The notes under the pieces were generated by a model. The model saw only the letters and a list, made by a program, of their open reading frames with translations, did no database searches and was not told where the DNA came from. 64,000 bases of DNA from Alphaproteobacteria bacterium. GTDB lineage: Bacteria > Pseudomonadota > Alphaproteobacteria > UBA8366 > Aestuariispiraceae. The position numbers and the translations under genes are program-made. Positions 34,407-43,234 of the stretch are shown in pieces. The stretch covers positions 10,962 to 74,961 of the forward strand of contig SPJV01000104.1 in NCBI GenBank assembly GCA_006844765.1. Reading direction: 5' to 3'. Every line of letters begins with the position of its first letter. Position 1 is the first letter of the stretch.

Positions 34407-35318
34407 ATGGACCCGACCAGCCGTGAATTGATGACCACCGCAGAGGTTGCGGCGCTGCTTCGTGTGAAGGAGCGCAAGGTCTATGATCTGGTCGCGGCAG
34501 AGGCGATCCCCTGTACACGGGTTACCGGAAAGCTGCTGTTTCCCCGTGAGTTGATCGAGCTTTGGGTGACCGCTGGAACACGTGGCGGTGGCGCGGAGTT
34601 TCTGGCGGCCCGGCCACCGGTTGCCGCTGGAAGTCATGACCCCTTGTTGGACTGGTCGCTCCGAGAATCCGGCTGCGGTATCGCGACCTTGTTTGATGGC
34701 AGCCTGGATGGCGTCACCCGCTTTGCCCGGGGTGAAGCCTTGATTGCTGGAATGCATGTGCCCGATCCCGACACTGATGATCCAGAGGTTGGGCATCCGA
34801 ACCGCGCCTTGGTCGCGCCCTTATCCACGGCGGCCGGTGGTCTGGTTCTGATCGAATGGGCGCGTCGCACGCAAGGGCTGATCCTTCCCACTGGAAACCC
34901 GAAAGCAATTGCTGGTCTGCATGACTTGATTGTGGCGGATCGGAAAATCCAGCTCCGCCAGCCCAATGCCGGTAGTTATGTTCTGCTGGAGCGGCTGATG
35001 GCCCGCGACGGCCTGTCGATGGATCAGCTAATGGCAACCGAAACGCCGGCACGGGATGAAACGGCGGCGGCGCAAGCGGTGCTGGATGGTCGCGCGGACG
35101 CGGCCTTCGGGATCGAGGCGGCGGCGCGGCGCATGGGGTTGGATTTTCTGCCTTTGGCGCGGGAACGCTATGATCTCGCAATTACCCGGCGGGATTATTT
35201 TAATGAGCCGTTCCAGAAACTTATTAAGTTCTCCTCAACCCCAGCCCTAAGCCAGGAAGCCGAACGACTGGGCGGCTATGACATAACGGGGCTGGGGTCA
35301 GTATCCTATAATGGGTGA
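34407..35318 (+). CDS. HTH/substrate-binding-domain regulator next to the tungstate transporter
   Basis: The 303-residue protein joins an excisionase/MerR-like HTH (about 8-55, MTTAEVAALLRVKERKVYDL) to a periplasmic-binding-protein-like domain (about 80-300) but has no signal peptide. It therefore acts in the cytoplasm as a ligand-sensing transcription factor. This build is known beside tungstate/molybdate transporters. It begins 5 bp after the PaaK-like gene and converges on tupA, whose stop is 45 bp away. It is likely the regulator of tupBCA. Confidence 0.85.
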   Translation: MDPTSRELMTTAEVAALLRVKERKVYDLVAAEAIPCTRVTGKLLFPRELIELWVTAGTRGGGAEFLAARPPVAAGSHDPLLDWSLRESGCGIATLFDGSLDGVTRFARGEALIAGMHVPDPDTDDPEVGHPNRALVAPLSTAAGGLVLIEWARRTQGLILPTGNPKAIAGLHDLIVADRKIQLRQPNAGSYVLLERLMARDGLSMDQLMATETPARDETAAAQAVLDGRADAAFGIEAAARRMGLDFLPLARERYDLAITRRDYFNEPFQKLIKFSSTPALSQEAERLGGYDITGLGSVSYNG

Positions 35319-35363
35319 GGAATGGCGCGGGCTTGCGCCGTTTCTTTGAATGGCGTCCAGGCG

Positions 35364-36182
35364 CTAAGGTTTCGCGTTCGGGAAGAACAGCTGCTCCCCT
35401 GCCCGCTTATAGGCAGCAATGGCGGATTGGCCTTCTGCAGAGATGACCCAATCCACAAAAACCTGCGCATCGTCGATCCGCACATGCGGGAATTTGTCCG
35501 GGCTAACGGCGATGATGCCATATTGGTTGAACAGCTTTGAATCCCCTTCAAAGAGGATTTTCAGATCGGCCTTGTTCTCAAACGCCAACCAAGTGGCGCG
35601 ATCGGTCAGGCTGTAGGCCCCCATACCGGCAGCGATATTGAGCGTTGCGCCCATCCCCGACCCGGTTTCGCGATACCAGGTGTTTTTTTGGGTAATGCCG
35701 GCCTCGGACCAAAGGGATTTCTCGCGCTTATGGGTGCCGCTGTCATCGCCACGAGAGGCGAAAGGAGCACCACCGGTTGCAACAGCGTCCAGCGCGGCCT
35801 TCAGGCTTCCGGCCTTGGCGACACCAGAGGGATCCGTTGACGGCCCGACCAGGACAAAGTCGTTATACATGACATCGAAGCGCTTGATGCCAAAACCGTC
35901 GGCGACAAAGGCCTCCTCTGAGGGTTTGTGATGCACGAACAGAACATCGGCGTCGCCATTGCGGGCCAAGCGGATCGCTTGCCCCGTTCCTACTGCAACA
36001 ACCCGGACTTCAATGCCGGACTTGGCTGTAAACATTGGCAGGATGACGTCAAACAAGCCGCTATTCGCGGTCGATGTTGTCGACGCCACAACGATGTGGC
36101 GGTCTGCCGCCTGTGCCGCTGTTGAAATAAGAAACAATACGGCAAAAACGGACGAGATTGTACGTTGAATGGACCTAATCAT
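35364..36182 (-). CDS. tupA: Tungstate ABC transporter substrate-binding protein
   Basis: The 272-residue protein has a signal peptide (MIRSIQRTISSVFAVLFLIS, cleavage near AQA at about residue 24) and the TupA motif VVASTTSTANSGLFDVILP, followed by VAVGTGQAIRLARNGDADVL, where the TTST serine/threonine cluster binds the oxyanion. Later DDSGTHKREKSLW and YRETGSGMGATLNIAAGMGA are also family-like. The frame is open to 36290; I took the ATG at 36182, which overlaps the stop of the ATPase gene by 4 bp. Confidence 0.94.
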   Translation of the reverse strand: MIRSIQRTISSVFAVLFLISTAAQAADRHIVVASTTSTANSGLFDVILPMFTAKSGIEVRVVAVGTGQAIRLARNGDADVLFVHHKPSEEAFVADGFGIKRFDVMYNDFVLVGPSTDPSGVAKAGSLKAALDAVATGGAPFASRGDDSGTHKREKSLWSEAGITQKNTWYRETGSGMGATLNIAAGMGAYSLTDRATWLAFENKADLKILFEGDSKLFNQYGIIAVSPDKFPHVRIDDAQVFVDWVISAEGQSAIAAYKRAGEQLFFPNAKP

Positions 36183-36892
36183 AGAAGCTCCCCTTGCAAA
36201 AATGCCTTCAGGATAGGTTTGGGTGGATTGTCGAACAGATCGGGCAGCGGCCCTTCTGCGGCCAGTCTGCCGTGACAGATGAACAGGCAATGATCGGCAA
36301 GGCGCCGAACCTGGCCCATATCATGACTGGAGAGCACAACCGGCGTACCCTCGGACGCTAGTGTGCGGATAAGAGTTTCCAGCCGCCCCGTGGCTGCGGG
36401 GTCGAGCCCCGATGCGGGCTCATCCATCAACAGCATGGCTGGTTTCAGCGCGACTTCCCGGATCAAGGCAAGCCGTTGTTGCTCACCGCCGGAAAGCCGT
36501 CGTGCGGGATGGTCCGCTTTGTCTGACAAGCCGGCAAGGGCCAGCAGCCTGTCTTCTTCGTCACGGTCCGGTTTGCTTCCCGCCATGGTCATGGCGAAGC
36601 GCAGATTGGCCCTTACGCTTCGGCGCAGAAGAACGGGACGTTGAAGCAGCAACCCGGTCTGTGCGGCCGCCTCCGGCCAATGGATTCGGCCAAGGCTGGG
36701 GGAAATCATGCCGTGAAGCAGACGCAATAAGGTGGTCTTCCCCGCGCCATTTGGACCGATCACGGCGGTGATACCGCTTGCCGGCATGACAGTTTCCAGC
36801 CCGATCAGGATATCCTGCCCACCGATCCGATAGCCCAGATCGGTAAGGCGCACCCCGGCGCGGTCTTGATGAGGCGCTGGTCCGCTCATCAT
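36179..36892 (-). CDS. tupC: Tungstate ABC transporter ATP-binding protein
   Basis: The 237-residue ATPase has Walker A GPNGAGKTTLLRLLHG, signature LSGGEQQRLALIRE and Walker B MLLMDEPASGLDP. It lies between tupB and tupA with 4-bp overlaps on both sides. It energises the TupB permease. The tail ends FLQGELL. Confidence 0.94.
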   Translation of the reverse strand: MMSGPAPHQDRAGVRLTDLGYRIGGQDILIGLETVMPASGITAVIGPNGAGKTTLLRLLHGMISPSLGRIHWPEAAAQTGLLLQRPVLLRRSVRANLRFAMTMAGSKPDRDEEDRLLALAGLSDKADHPARRLSGGEQQRLALIREVALKPAMLLMDEPASGLDPAATGRLETLIRTLASEGTPVVLSSHDMGQVRRLADHCLFICHGRLAAEGPLPDLFDNPPKPILKAFLQGELL

Positions 36893-37629
36893 CTGAGCTG
36901 TTCACGCTCGGACGGACCGTCGGCCCAGCGGGATGCGAGGCTGCGCACGGCGAAGGCGAGGGCGTTGGCTGCCAAGGCGAGGGCGAGCAAAACAATGCCA
37001 AGACCCAAGGCAAGTGCGAGATCGCCTTTGCTTGTCTCCAAGGCAATCGCGGTGGTCATGACCCGCGTGACGCCATCAATATTGCCGCCGACGATCATGA
37101 CAGCGCCCACTTCCGCAACCGCGCGCCCAAAACCGGCCAGGACAGCGGTGATCAGCGCGAAACGTGCTTCGAAGGCCAGGGTTGTGGCTTGCTGACGCCG
37201 GTTCATCCGGAAGGCCCGGAATTGCTCCCCATACTCAACCAGATGATCTTCCAGCACACGATGGGCGATGGCGGCTACGATGGGGGTGATGAGCAGGGTC
37301 TGGGCGATCACCATGGCGGTTGGCGTGAACAGCAGCCCCAGCTCCCCCAGCGGCCCGGCACGGGAAAGCACCAAATAGACCGCCAGCCCGACCACCACCG
37401 GCGGCAGCCCCATCAAAGTGTTCAAGGCTGCGATAGCGATTGTGCGTCCCGGAAAGCGGCAGACCGTCAACAAGGCGGCGACAGGGATCCCGATCACCGT
37501 GGCAAGTGCTACGGCGGCGAAACTGACCTGTATCGACAGGGTGACGATTTCTCCCAGCTCTTGATCGCCTGAAAGCACAAGGCCAACCGCTGCACCGAAA
37601 GCGTCTCCAAACTCAGCCATCGCGTCCAT
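36889..37629 (-). CDS. tupB: Tungstate ABC transporter permease
   Basis: The 246-residue permease has five to six hydrophobic segments and the binding-protein-dependent EAA region EYGEQFRAFRMNRRQQATTL (about 133-152), followed by a GRAVAEVGAVMIVGGNIDGV motif found in TupB/ModB-like proteins. It is the first gene of tupBCA. A second ATG lies three codons inside. Confidence 0.93.
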   Translation of the reverse strand: MDAMAEFGDAFGAAVGLVLSGDQELGEIVTLSIQVSFAAVALATVIGIPVAALLTVCRFPGRTIAIAALNTLMGLPPVVVGLAVYLVLSRAGPLGELGLLFTPTAMVIAQTLLITPIVAAIAHRVLEDHLVEYGEQFRAFRMNRRQQATTLAFEARFALITAVLAGFGRAVAEVGAVMIVGGNIDGVTRVMTTAIALETSKGDLALALGLGIVLLALALAANALAFAVRSLASRWADGPSEREQLR

Positions 37630-37636
37630 CGTGATT

Positions 37637-37652
37637 TAATTATGTATAATTA
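37637..37652. promoter_or_regulatory. Candidate operator at the tupB start
   Basis: TAATTA-TGTA-TAATTA is a 16-bp inverted repeat 7 bp upstream of the tupB ATG, which also reads as a direct repeat of TAATTATG. In an otherwise GC-rich chromosome such AT symmetry suggests a binding site for the HTH tungstate regulator. It overlaps where the ribosome would bind, so repression is likely. Confidence 0.4.
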
Positions 37653-37795
37653 TGTTTTTATTCCGCATATCGGTTCAGATTTCAATACCTATCTTTACCC
37701 CTTTCACCCCAGATGTGGGAATATATTTTTCCCTTTATTTTTGTGTAGAAAGGGCGTAGGACGCGATTACTAAGGGTTCCGGGCGTAGGGAGGAC

Positions 37796-38224
37796 ATGGA
37801 TATGACCATTGGATACGCAGGCGATTTATTGCCGAAAGATGCCTGGGATATGCTTCAGGCGGAAGAGAATGCTGTGTTGGTTGATGTACGGACAATGGCC
37901 GAATGGCGCTTTGTCGGGTTACCGAACTTAAGCAGCCTCGGCCGTGAGCCTGTCCTGATTGAATGGCAGCGGTTTCCCGATGGTGTTCAGAATGCCGGTT
38001 TTCCAGATCAACTGCGCGAAAGTCTGGAAGCAGGTGATCCACCGATTCTGTTTCTTTGCCGGTCCGGGCAACGGTCCCGCGCCGCTGCGATGACGGCAAC
38101 AGCGGCAGGCTTTACACGCTGCTACAATATCGCAGAAGGCTTTGAAGGCGATCATGATGCCAAGGGCCATCGCGGTAGCGTCGGTGGTTGGAAACATGCC
38201 GGCCTTCCCTGGCATCAAAACTGA
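37796..38224 (+). CDS. Rhodanese-like domain protein
   Basis: The 142-residue single-domain protein has the rhodanese elements LLPKDAWDMLQAEENAVLVD, DVRTMAEWRFVGLPNL and the active loop LFLCRSGQRSRAAAMTA with the catalytic cysteine at about residue 88. It transfers sulfane sulfur. It lies 40 bp upstream of metZ on the same strand, so it may supply or move sulfur for methionine synthesis. Confidence 0.9.
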   Translation: MDMTIGYAGDLLPKDAWDMLQAEENAVLVDVRTMAEWRFVGLPNLSSLGREPVLIEWQRFPDGVQNAGFPDQLRESLEAGDPPILFLCRSGQRSRAAAMTATAAGFTRCYNIAEGFEGDHDAKGHRGSVGGWKHAGLPWHQN

Positions 38225-38264
38225 TTTATCCAACTGATGAACCCGGTTTGCTGGATGCAGAATC

Positions 38265-39491
38265 ATGACAATGGATGGTGGACCTCAATTCCTGGCCAGT
38301 GATGCTGCAAAACCGCAATATCGCCCGCAAACCGAACTGGTGCGCGGGGCGCAGAAACGCTCTGACTTTAACGAGACGAGTGAAGCGCTCTATCTGACCT
38401 CCGGCTATGTCTATAACACGGCCGAAGAAGCGGAGGCGGCGTTCAAGGGCGAAGCGGATGCCTTCATGTATTCCCGTTACGCCAATCCCACGGTTCGGAT
38501 GTTCGAAGAGCGTCTCGCCCTGTTGGAAGGGGCAGAAGACTGCCGCGCGACCGCCAGCGGCATGGCGGCGGTTTACACTGCCCTGGCCTGTTTTGTCAGC
38601 GCCGGTGACAAGGTGGTTGCTTCCCGCGCCTTGTTCGGATCCTGCCATGTGATCATCGATCAAATTCTGCCGCGCTTTGGTGTTAAGCGGGAATTTGTCG
38701 ATGGTGGCGATCTCAATCAATGGGAAGAAGCGCTGAAAGGCGGGGCCAAGGCGGTCTTTCTGGAAACCCCGTCAAATCCAATGCTGGAACTGGTCGATAT
38801 CGAAGCAGTGTCGGCCCTGGCCCATGCTGCTGGCGCCTTGGTTATCGTCGACAATGTTTTTGCCACCCCCATTCTGCAGCGCCCCCTGGCGCTTGGTGCT
38901 GATATTGTCACCTATTCCGCGACCAAGCATATCGATGGCCAGGGTCGGACATTGGGCGGCGCGATCCTGACCACCAAGCAGTTTATCAAGGAACGGTTGG
39001 AACCCTTTTATCGGCATACCGGCCCAAGCATGAGCCCCTTCAACGCCTGGGTTATGGTGAAAGGTTTGGAGACCTTGTCCCTGCGGGTTGAGAGACACTG
39101 CGCCAATGCCGAATTTCTGGCGCGTTGGTGCGAAACCCGAGATGGTCTCAACCGCGTTGTTTATCCGGGATTGGAAAGCCATCCACAGCATGATCTGGCC
39201 AACAAGCAGATGACTGGGTTTGGCACGTTGGTCACCCTGAACATCGCTGGCGGCAAAGCGGCGGCGTTCCGATTCTTGAATGCGCTGACATTAACCGACA
39301 TTTCGAACAACCTGGGGGATGCGAAATCACTCGCGACCCATCCGGCAACAACAACTCATCAGCGACTGACACCGGAAGAACGGACCCATCTGGGTATAAC
39401 CGATGGAACTGTGCGGATTTCCGTGGGTCTGGAAGATGTCGAGGACCTGGTCGAGGATATAGACGCGGCCCTGGTCGCCGCATTGGCTTGA
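38265..39491 (+). CDS. metZ: O-succinylhomoserine sulfhydrylase
   Basis: The 408-residue Cys/Met metabolism PLP enzyme shows the MetZ pattern: SEALYLTSGYVYNTAEEAEA, YSRYANPTVRMFEERLALLE and the PLP lysine in YSATKHIDGQGRTLGG (about 220-235), then GDAKSLATHPATTTHQRL. It forms homocysteine from O-succinylhomoserine and sulfide. It may be cotranscribed with the rhodanese gene. No SAM-II riboswitch fits in the 40-bp gap. Confidence 0.95.
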   Translation: MTMDGGPQFLASDAAKPQYRPQTELVRGAQKRSDFNETSEALYLTSGYVYNTAEEAEAAFKGEADAFMYSRYANPTVRMFEERLALLEGAEDCRATASGMAAVYTALACFVSAGDKVVASRALFGSCHVIIDQILPRFGVKREFVDGGDLNQWEEALKGGAKAVFLETPSNPMLELVDIEAVSALAHAAGALVIVDNVFATPILQRPLALGADIVTYSATKHIDGQGRTLGGAILTTKQFIKERLEPFYRHTGPSMSPFNAWVMVKGLETLSLRVERHCANAEFLARWCETRDGLNRVVYPGLESHPQHDLANKQMTGFGTLVTLNIAGGKAAAFRFLNALTLTDISNNLGDAKSLATHPATTTHQRLTPEERTHLGITDGTVRISVGLEDVEDLVEDIDAALVAALA

Positions 39492-39501
39492 GGCCAGACC
39501 G

Positions 39502-39903
39502 ATGGATCGCCTTACGCCGCGTTGGATGACCGCAGTTCTGATTGCCGCCGGGATCTATAACATCGCTTGGGGTGTTATCGTCGCGCTGTTTCCGGTGCCC
39601 TTGTTCGAGATCGCCGGGATGGCGCCGCCGCGCTATCCGGCCCTATTCCAATGTATTGGGATGATGATTGCCGTCTTTGGCCTGGCTTATCTCTGTGCCG
39701 CATCCAATCCCCTGCGCCATTGGCCGGTGTTGGTGGCGGGATTGGTTGGTCGTCTCTTGGGACCGATCGGATTTCTTTACCTGGCGATCAATGGTGTCTT
39801 TACCTGGCAGGCCGGGTTCACCATTGTGACCAACGACTTGATATGGATTATTCCCTTCGCGCTGATGCTGCGCGCCGCTTGGATACAGGAGAGAAAGATA
39901 TGA
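39502..39903 (+). CDS. Small four-TM membrane protein of unknown function
   Basis: The 133-residue protein has four predicted hydrophobic segments (about 10-30, 45-65, 70-95, 100-125) and few charges. It is likely an alkyl hydroperoxide-type or DoxX-like membrane protein, but I do not recognise the family. It lies 10 bp after metZ and overlaps the RidA gene by 4 bp (ATGA), so it belongs to the operon. Confidence 0.8.
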   Translation: MDRLTPRWMTAVLIAAGIYNIAWGVIVALFPVPLFEIAGMAPPRYPALFQCIGMMIAVFGLAYLCAASNPLRHWPVLVAGLVGRLLGPIGFLYLAINGVFTWQAGFTIVTNDLIWIIPFALMLRAAWIQERKI

Positions 39904-40241
39904 TCGAACGCCAGGATACCAACAGCCGGATGAGCCAGATCGTAACGCATAACGGCACGGTTTATCTCGCCGGGCAGGTCGGTGCAGGCGATAGCGTGAC
40001 CGAACAGACAACGGATTGTTTGGCTCGTGTCGATGCGCTGTTGGGCAAGGCGAGCTCATCGCGCGAAAACATCTTGCAGGCCGTGATCTGGCTGCGCGAT
40101 ATGGCGGATTTTGCAGAGATGAATGCGGTTTGGGATGCCTGGGTTCCGGAAGGCCACGCCCCGGCGCGCGCTTGTGGTGAAGCTCGGCTTGCCGCTGATC
40201 AGCTGAAGGTCGAAATCATCATCACCGCTGCCTGCGACTAG
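39900..40241 (+). CDS. RidA family protein
   Basis: The 113-residue protein has the RidA features ILQAVIWLRDMADFAEMNAV and PARACGEARLAADQLKVEII with the conserved arginine that binds the carboxylate. RidA proteins hydrolyse reactive enamine/imine intermediates made by PLP enzymes; a place after metZ fits this. The start codon overlaps the previous gene. Confidence 0.9.
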   Translation: MIERQDTNSRMSQIVTHNGTVYLAGQVGAGDSVTEQTTDCLARVDALLGKASSSRENILQAVIWLRDMADFAEMNAVWDAWVPEGHAPARACGEARLAADQLKVEIIITAACD

Positions 40242-40277
40242 TCCAAAACCTTCCAATGCGACGGGCGTCTTTGGGTT

Positions 40278-40787
40278 CTAAGGAATGGGGAAAAATGACT
40301 TTGTCGGCTCATTTTGATCCTCCAGACTTGCCACATCTTTGGGGACGCTACCGGATGAGTAAGTGACACCGACTACCCAGCTGACAACACCTGCGTCATC
40401 CAGTAACGGCAAGCCAACCCGTTCGCCCTGGGTATATCGACCCTGTAGGGCATAAACGCTGCCAAAGGAGTAAAAAATCGCCTCCTCCCGAATGATGCGC
40501 CCAAAGCGCTGATTGATCACACGCGCAACATCGGCGGGAAATATCTCCCGGACATAGCGTTTTTGCATCGGCTGGCCGGTGGTCTGGCAGATCCGGTCTC
40601 CCGCAACATGGCAAAGCCAGTCGTCTTCCGCCGGCTGATACCGATAAAGCCAGATTGTCGGCAATAACTCCGGAATTTGAAGCGGGTCAAACGCAGCCCG
40701 CGCAGGGATGCGTTCCGCGCCTCGCAGCTCGTTCCAGTAGGCGCCCAGCCGTTGAAGCGGCGGCTCTTTCAGGTACCCAAAATCCAT
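40278..40787 (-). CDS. PAS-domain protein (PAS_5-like)
   Basis: The 169-residue protein matches PAS_5/DUF1206-type single-domain sensors common in Rhodospirillales: LQRLGAYWNELRGAERIPAR at the start, IPELLPTIWLYRYQPAEDDW and a FYSFGSVYALQGRYTQGERV segment. No output domain is attached. It is convergent with the RidA gene (36 bp between stops). Confidence 0.8.
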   Translation of the reverse strand: MDFGYLKEPPLQRLGAYWNELRGAERIPARAAFDPLQIPELLPTIWLYRYQPAEDDWLCHVAGDRICQTTGQPMQKRYVREIFPADVARVINQRFGRIIREEAIFYSFGSVYALQGRYTQGERVGLPLLDDAGVVSWVVGVTYSSGSVPKDVASLEDQNEPTKSFFPIP

Positions 40788-41080
40788 TGTGCGATCACCT
40801 TGATGGACGCTAATTGGGGTATCATGATAGTCCGAAGGATCGGAGCATGCTCCTTCCCGGTGCGAATTCCAAGTAAAATCCGTTAACTAAACGCCATAGA
40901 ACTTCCTAAATCTTATTATAGGATAGGTTGATTTGGTCCTCAAAAATTCTGATTGAGAACGCGAAAACTAGAAAAATAAACTTGAGAATAAGAATGAGTC
41001 GCATTACTAATAATTAGACCACGTTAAACCGAACATGTTGTTCCCCTTCCATTTCATCAAATTTTTCTGAGAGATTCTCT

Positions 41081-41341
41081 ATGGCTTCAGTTGTTGCTGT
41101 CATGATGATCATGGCCTGTGATCCGACGCTCCTACTTTGCACTGAAGTGGATGGGCCTATAACGGCGTGGGAAAACACAACGGCCTGTAATCAGGACAGC
41201 CCGGGCATGGTCGCGAGGATGAAACACACCCTGCCCGACGATAGGATTGTCATGATAAAGTGCCGGTTAATGCTGCGCGAAGACCTCAATCCGCCCCAGA
41301 CCATCATTGCCAGCCAACCCGAAACCGATCCATTGTTCTAG
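41081..41341 (+). CDS. Small cysteine-containing protein of unknown function
   Basis: In the 630-bp region between the PAS gene and the SDR gene, this 86-residue frame begins at 41081 and has cysteines at about 13, 20, 36 and 60. A tail with IVMIKCRLMLREDL resembles small hypothetical proteins in Rhodospirillales. The first 13 residues are hydrophobic with no positive charge, so export is unsure. The upstream 290 bp are AT-rich and hold no other gene; they should contain the promoter. Confidence 0.5.
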   Translation: MASVVAVMMIMACDPTLLLCTEVDGPITAWENTTACNQDSPGMVARMKHTLPDDRIVMIKCRLMLREDLNPPQTIIASQPETDPLF

Positions 41342-41417
41342 TCTAACAATCCGGCCCGCCAGCAAGACTTGGCGCAGCGAGGACCGATGAAAAGATGAGC
41401 AAATGAAGGATAGGCAG

Positions 41418-42191
41418 ATGTCGGATGTCAAAGACAAGGTGGCCTTGGTCACCGGGGCGGGAAGTGCTGACGGTATTGGCTTCGCCTGTGCAAAGCTATT
41501 GAAGGCAGCCGGCGCCCTGGTCGCCATCACCTCCACAACGGATCGCATCCATGACCGCAGGGCTGAACTGGGCCCCGACGGCAGCTTTGCCATGGCCGCT
41601 GACCTGACGGAAGGGGAAGCGGTTACGACCTTGATCACGGAAAGTGAAGCGGCGCTGGGCCCCATTGATATCCTCGTCAACAATGCCGGGATGGTGCAGG
41701 TCGGACGCGATGAACCCTCCCGTCCGGTGCATGAGATGTCGGATGACGCTTGGCAGTATGGTCTGGATATCAATCTGACCAGCGCCTTCAACATGATCCG
41801 CGCCGTGCTTCCCGGAATGCGTCAGCGGGGCTATGGACGGATCGTCAATATTTCCTCTGTCACCGGTCCCGTCGTCGGGATCCCGGGCAGCAGCGTTTAT
41901 GGGGCGGCGAAGGCGGGGATGCTTGGTCTCACCCGGGCCGTGGCGCTTGAAAATGGCCAGCATGGGGTGACCGCAAATTGTATCGGTCCGGGCTGGATCG
42001 AGACCGGCTCCAGCAGCGAGGCGGAAGTAACCGCCGGCAGTTACACCCCCGCCGGCCGGCCGGGAACGCCCGATGAAATCGGTCATGTCGCAGTCTTCCT
42101 GGCGAGCGAAGGGGCGAGTTATCTCACCGGTCAAATGATCGTCGTCGATGGCGGCAACACGATCCAGGAATACAAGGTCGCGCTGGCGTAG
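41418..42191 (+). CDS. Short-chain dehydrogenase/reductase
   Basis: The 257-residue SDR has the NAD(P) motif VTGAGSADGIGFA, NNAG (about 90-93), the active residues in NISSVTG and VYGAAKAGMLGLTRA (Tyr-x3-Lys) and a C-terminal SYLTGQMIVVDGGNTIQEYK. It is probably a FabG-like 3-oxoacyl reductase relative. I chose the ATG at 41418 since AAGGA lies 7 bases before it; a further ATG at 41403 adds five residues. Confidence 0.92.
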   Translation: MSDVKDKVALVTGAGSADGIGFACAKLLKAAGALVAITSTTDRIHDRRAELGPDGSFAMAADLTEGEAVTTLITESEAALGPIDILVNNAGMVQVGRDEPSRPVHEMSDDAWQYGLDINLTSAFNMIRAVLPGMRQRGYGRIVNISSVTGPVVGIPGSSVYGAAKAGMLGLTRAVALENGQHGVTANCIGPGWIETGSSSEAEVTAGSYTPAGRPGTPDEIGHVAVFLASEGASYLTGQMIVVDGGNTIQEYKVALA

Positions 42192-42197
42192 ACTTCA

Positions 42198-42971
42198 TTA
42201 CGGCGCCCGGTCGGGATAACTGGCGGCCATGCCCTGACGCACATCCATCTGGATACCATATTGCGGGAAAGGATAGCGTAGGCCGTTCTTGCTCAAGGCT
42301 GCCATTCCATCCAGGGCTTGATCCAATTGATCCGGTGGCAACGCCATCAGCATCTCATCATCCAGGACTCCGCCATAGCGACGCTCCGCAAAGCACGGAA
42401 TGGACAGGCTCGGCTGACGGGTCTTAAGCGCTCGACCCCAGCTGTCGGCGCAGGCGGATTCTCCGACCACGCCCCATTCAAAATTCTTATAGCCTGCATA
42501 TTGCAGCCCATTGATGAAATACATCATCGCACCCGGCGTTGCATAGAACAGTGCGATATCCGGTGGGTCGAGCCGCCCATTCGCCAGGGGGGAGAGCGCC
42601 AGCGCCTCATATTTCCCATCCTCGACACAATGCATTGATTCCTGGTGAACGGTTGCATCTTCCACCGTGTCATACCAGACGCCGACCATATGCTGCCCGG
42701 TCTTCCATTGATCCGTCTTGGCCTTGCCGAGCCCGACGACAGCCCGGCATTGCGGTCCGACCAGATCATCCGCCGTAACCCCCAGGGTCCAGCCCAGCCG
42801 TGCCGTCTGCCCGACGAGCTGATCCATCGTGTGAACCGCCGTTGGGCGCCGGATGCGCGGGATGGATTCCATTTCCGCCTGATCTTCATAGAGCTTCATG
42901 CCAAAGGGCACACTTCGCAGCCGCAATATCCGCTCCAGTTCCGCTGTAAGCTGTGTCCAATTCCGTTTCAT
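42198..42971 (-). CDS. DUF169 domain protein
   Basis: The 257-residue protein has the DUF169 pattern: an N-terminal helical part, ILRLRSVPFGMKLY at about residues 14-27, then WTLGVTADDLVGPQCRAVVG, MMYFINGLQYAGYKNFEWG and CADSWGRALKT. The family has no established function; members are often linked to metal or corrinoid metabolism. GGGGGA lies before the ATG at 42971. It is convergent with the SDR gene (6 bp between stops). Confidence 0.87.
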   Translation of the reverse strand: MKRNWTQLTAELERILRLRSVPFGMKLYEDQAEMESIPRIRRPTAVHTMDQLVGQTARLGWTLGVTADDLVGPQCRAVVGLGKAKTDQWKTGQHMVGVWYDTVEDATVHQESMHCVEDGKYEALALSPLANGRLDPPDIALFYATPGAMMYFINGLQYAGYKNFEWGVVGESACADSWGRALKTRQPSLSIPCFAERRYGGVLDDEMLMALPPDQLDQALDGMAALSKNGLRYPFPQYGIQMDVRQGMAASYPDRAP

Positions 42972-43234
42972 GGCGTCAAATCCCCCTTCTAACCCGTCAT
43001 TGATGCCTCGCCGCCAGGATGCCAGCCTCATCAGTTGCCGTCATCCCCCAGCGGCAGGCCGCCACGATCTGTCGCAGCGGCTGAAGGTTTCTGTCGCATC
43101 TGGGATGACGAAATAGGGGGCAGGCCTGTATCCCCTTGCCCCCAGGCGCCCCCTCGGCTACATAGCGCGCGCGTTGGGCTGGTGTTTTGGGCCGCCCGTT
43201 CCTGATCTCCGTTCTAGAAAAGAGAGCCGCGACC

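Noticed and set aside
38225..38264. SAM-II riboswitch before metZ
   Set aside because: The 40-bp gap is too short and no SAM-II core is visible.
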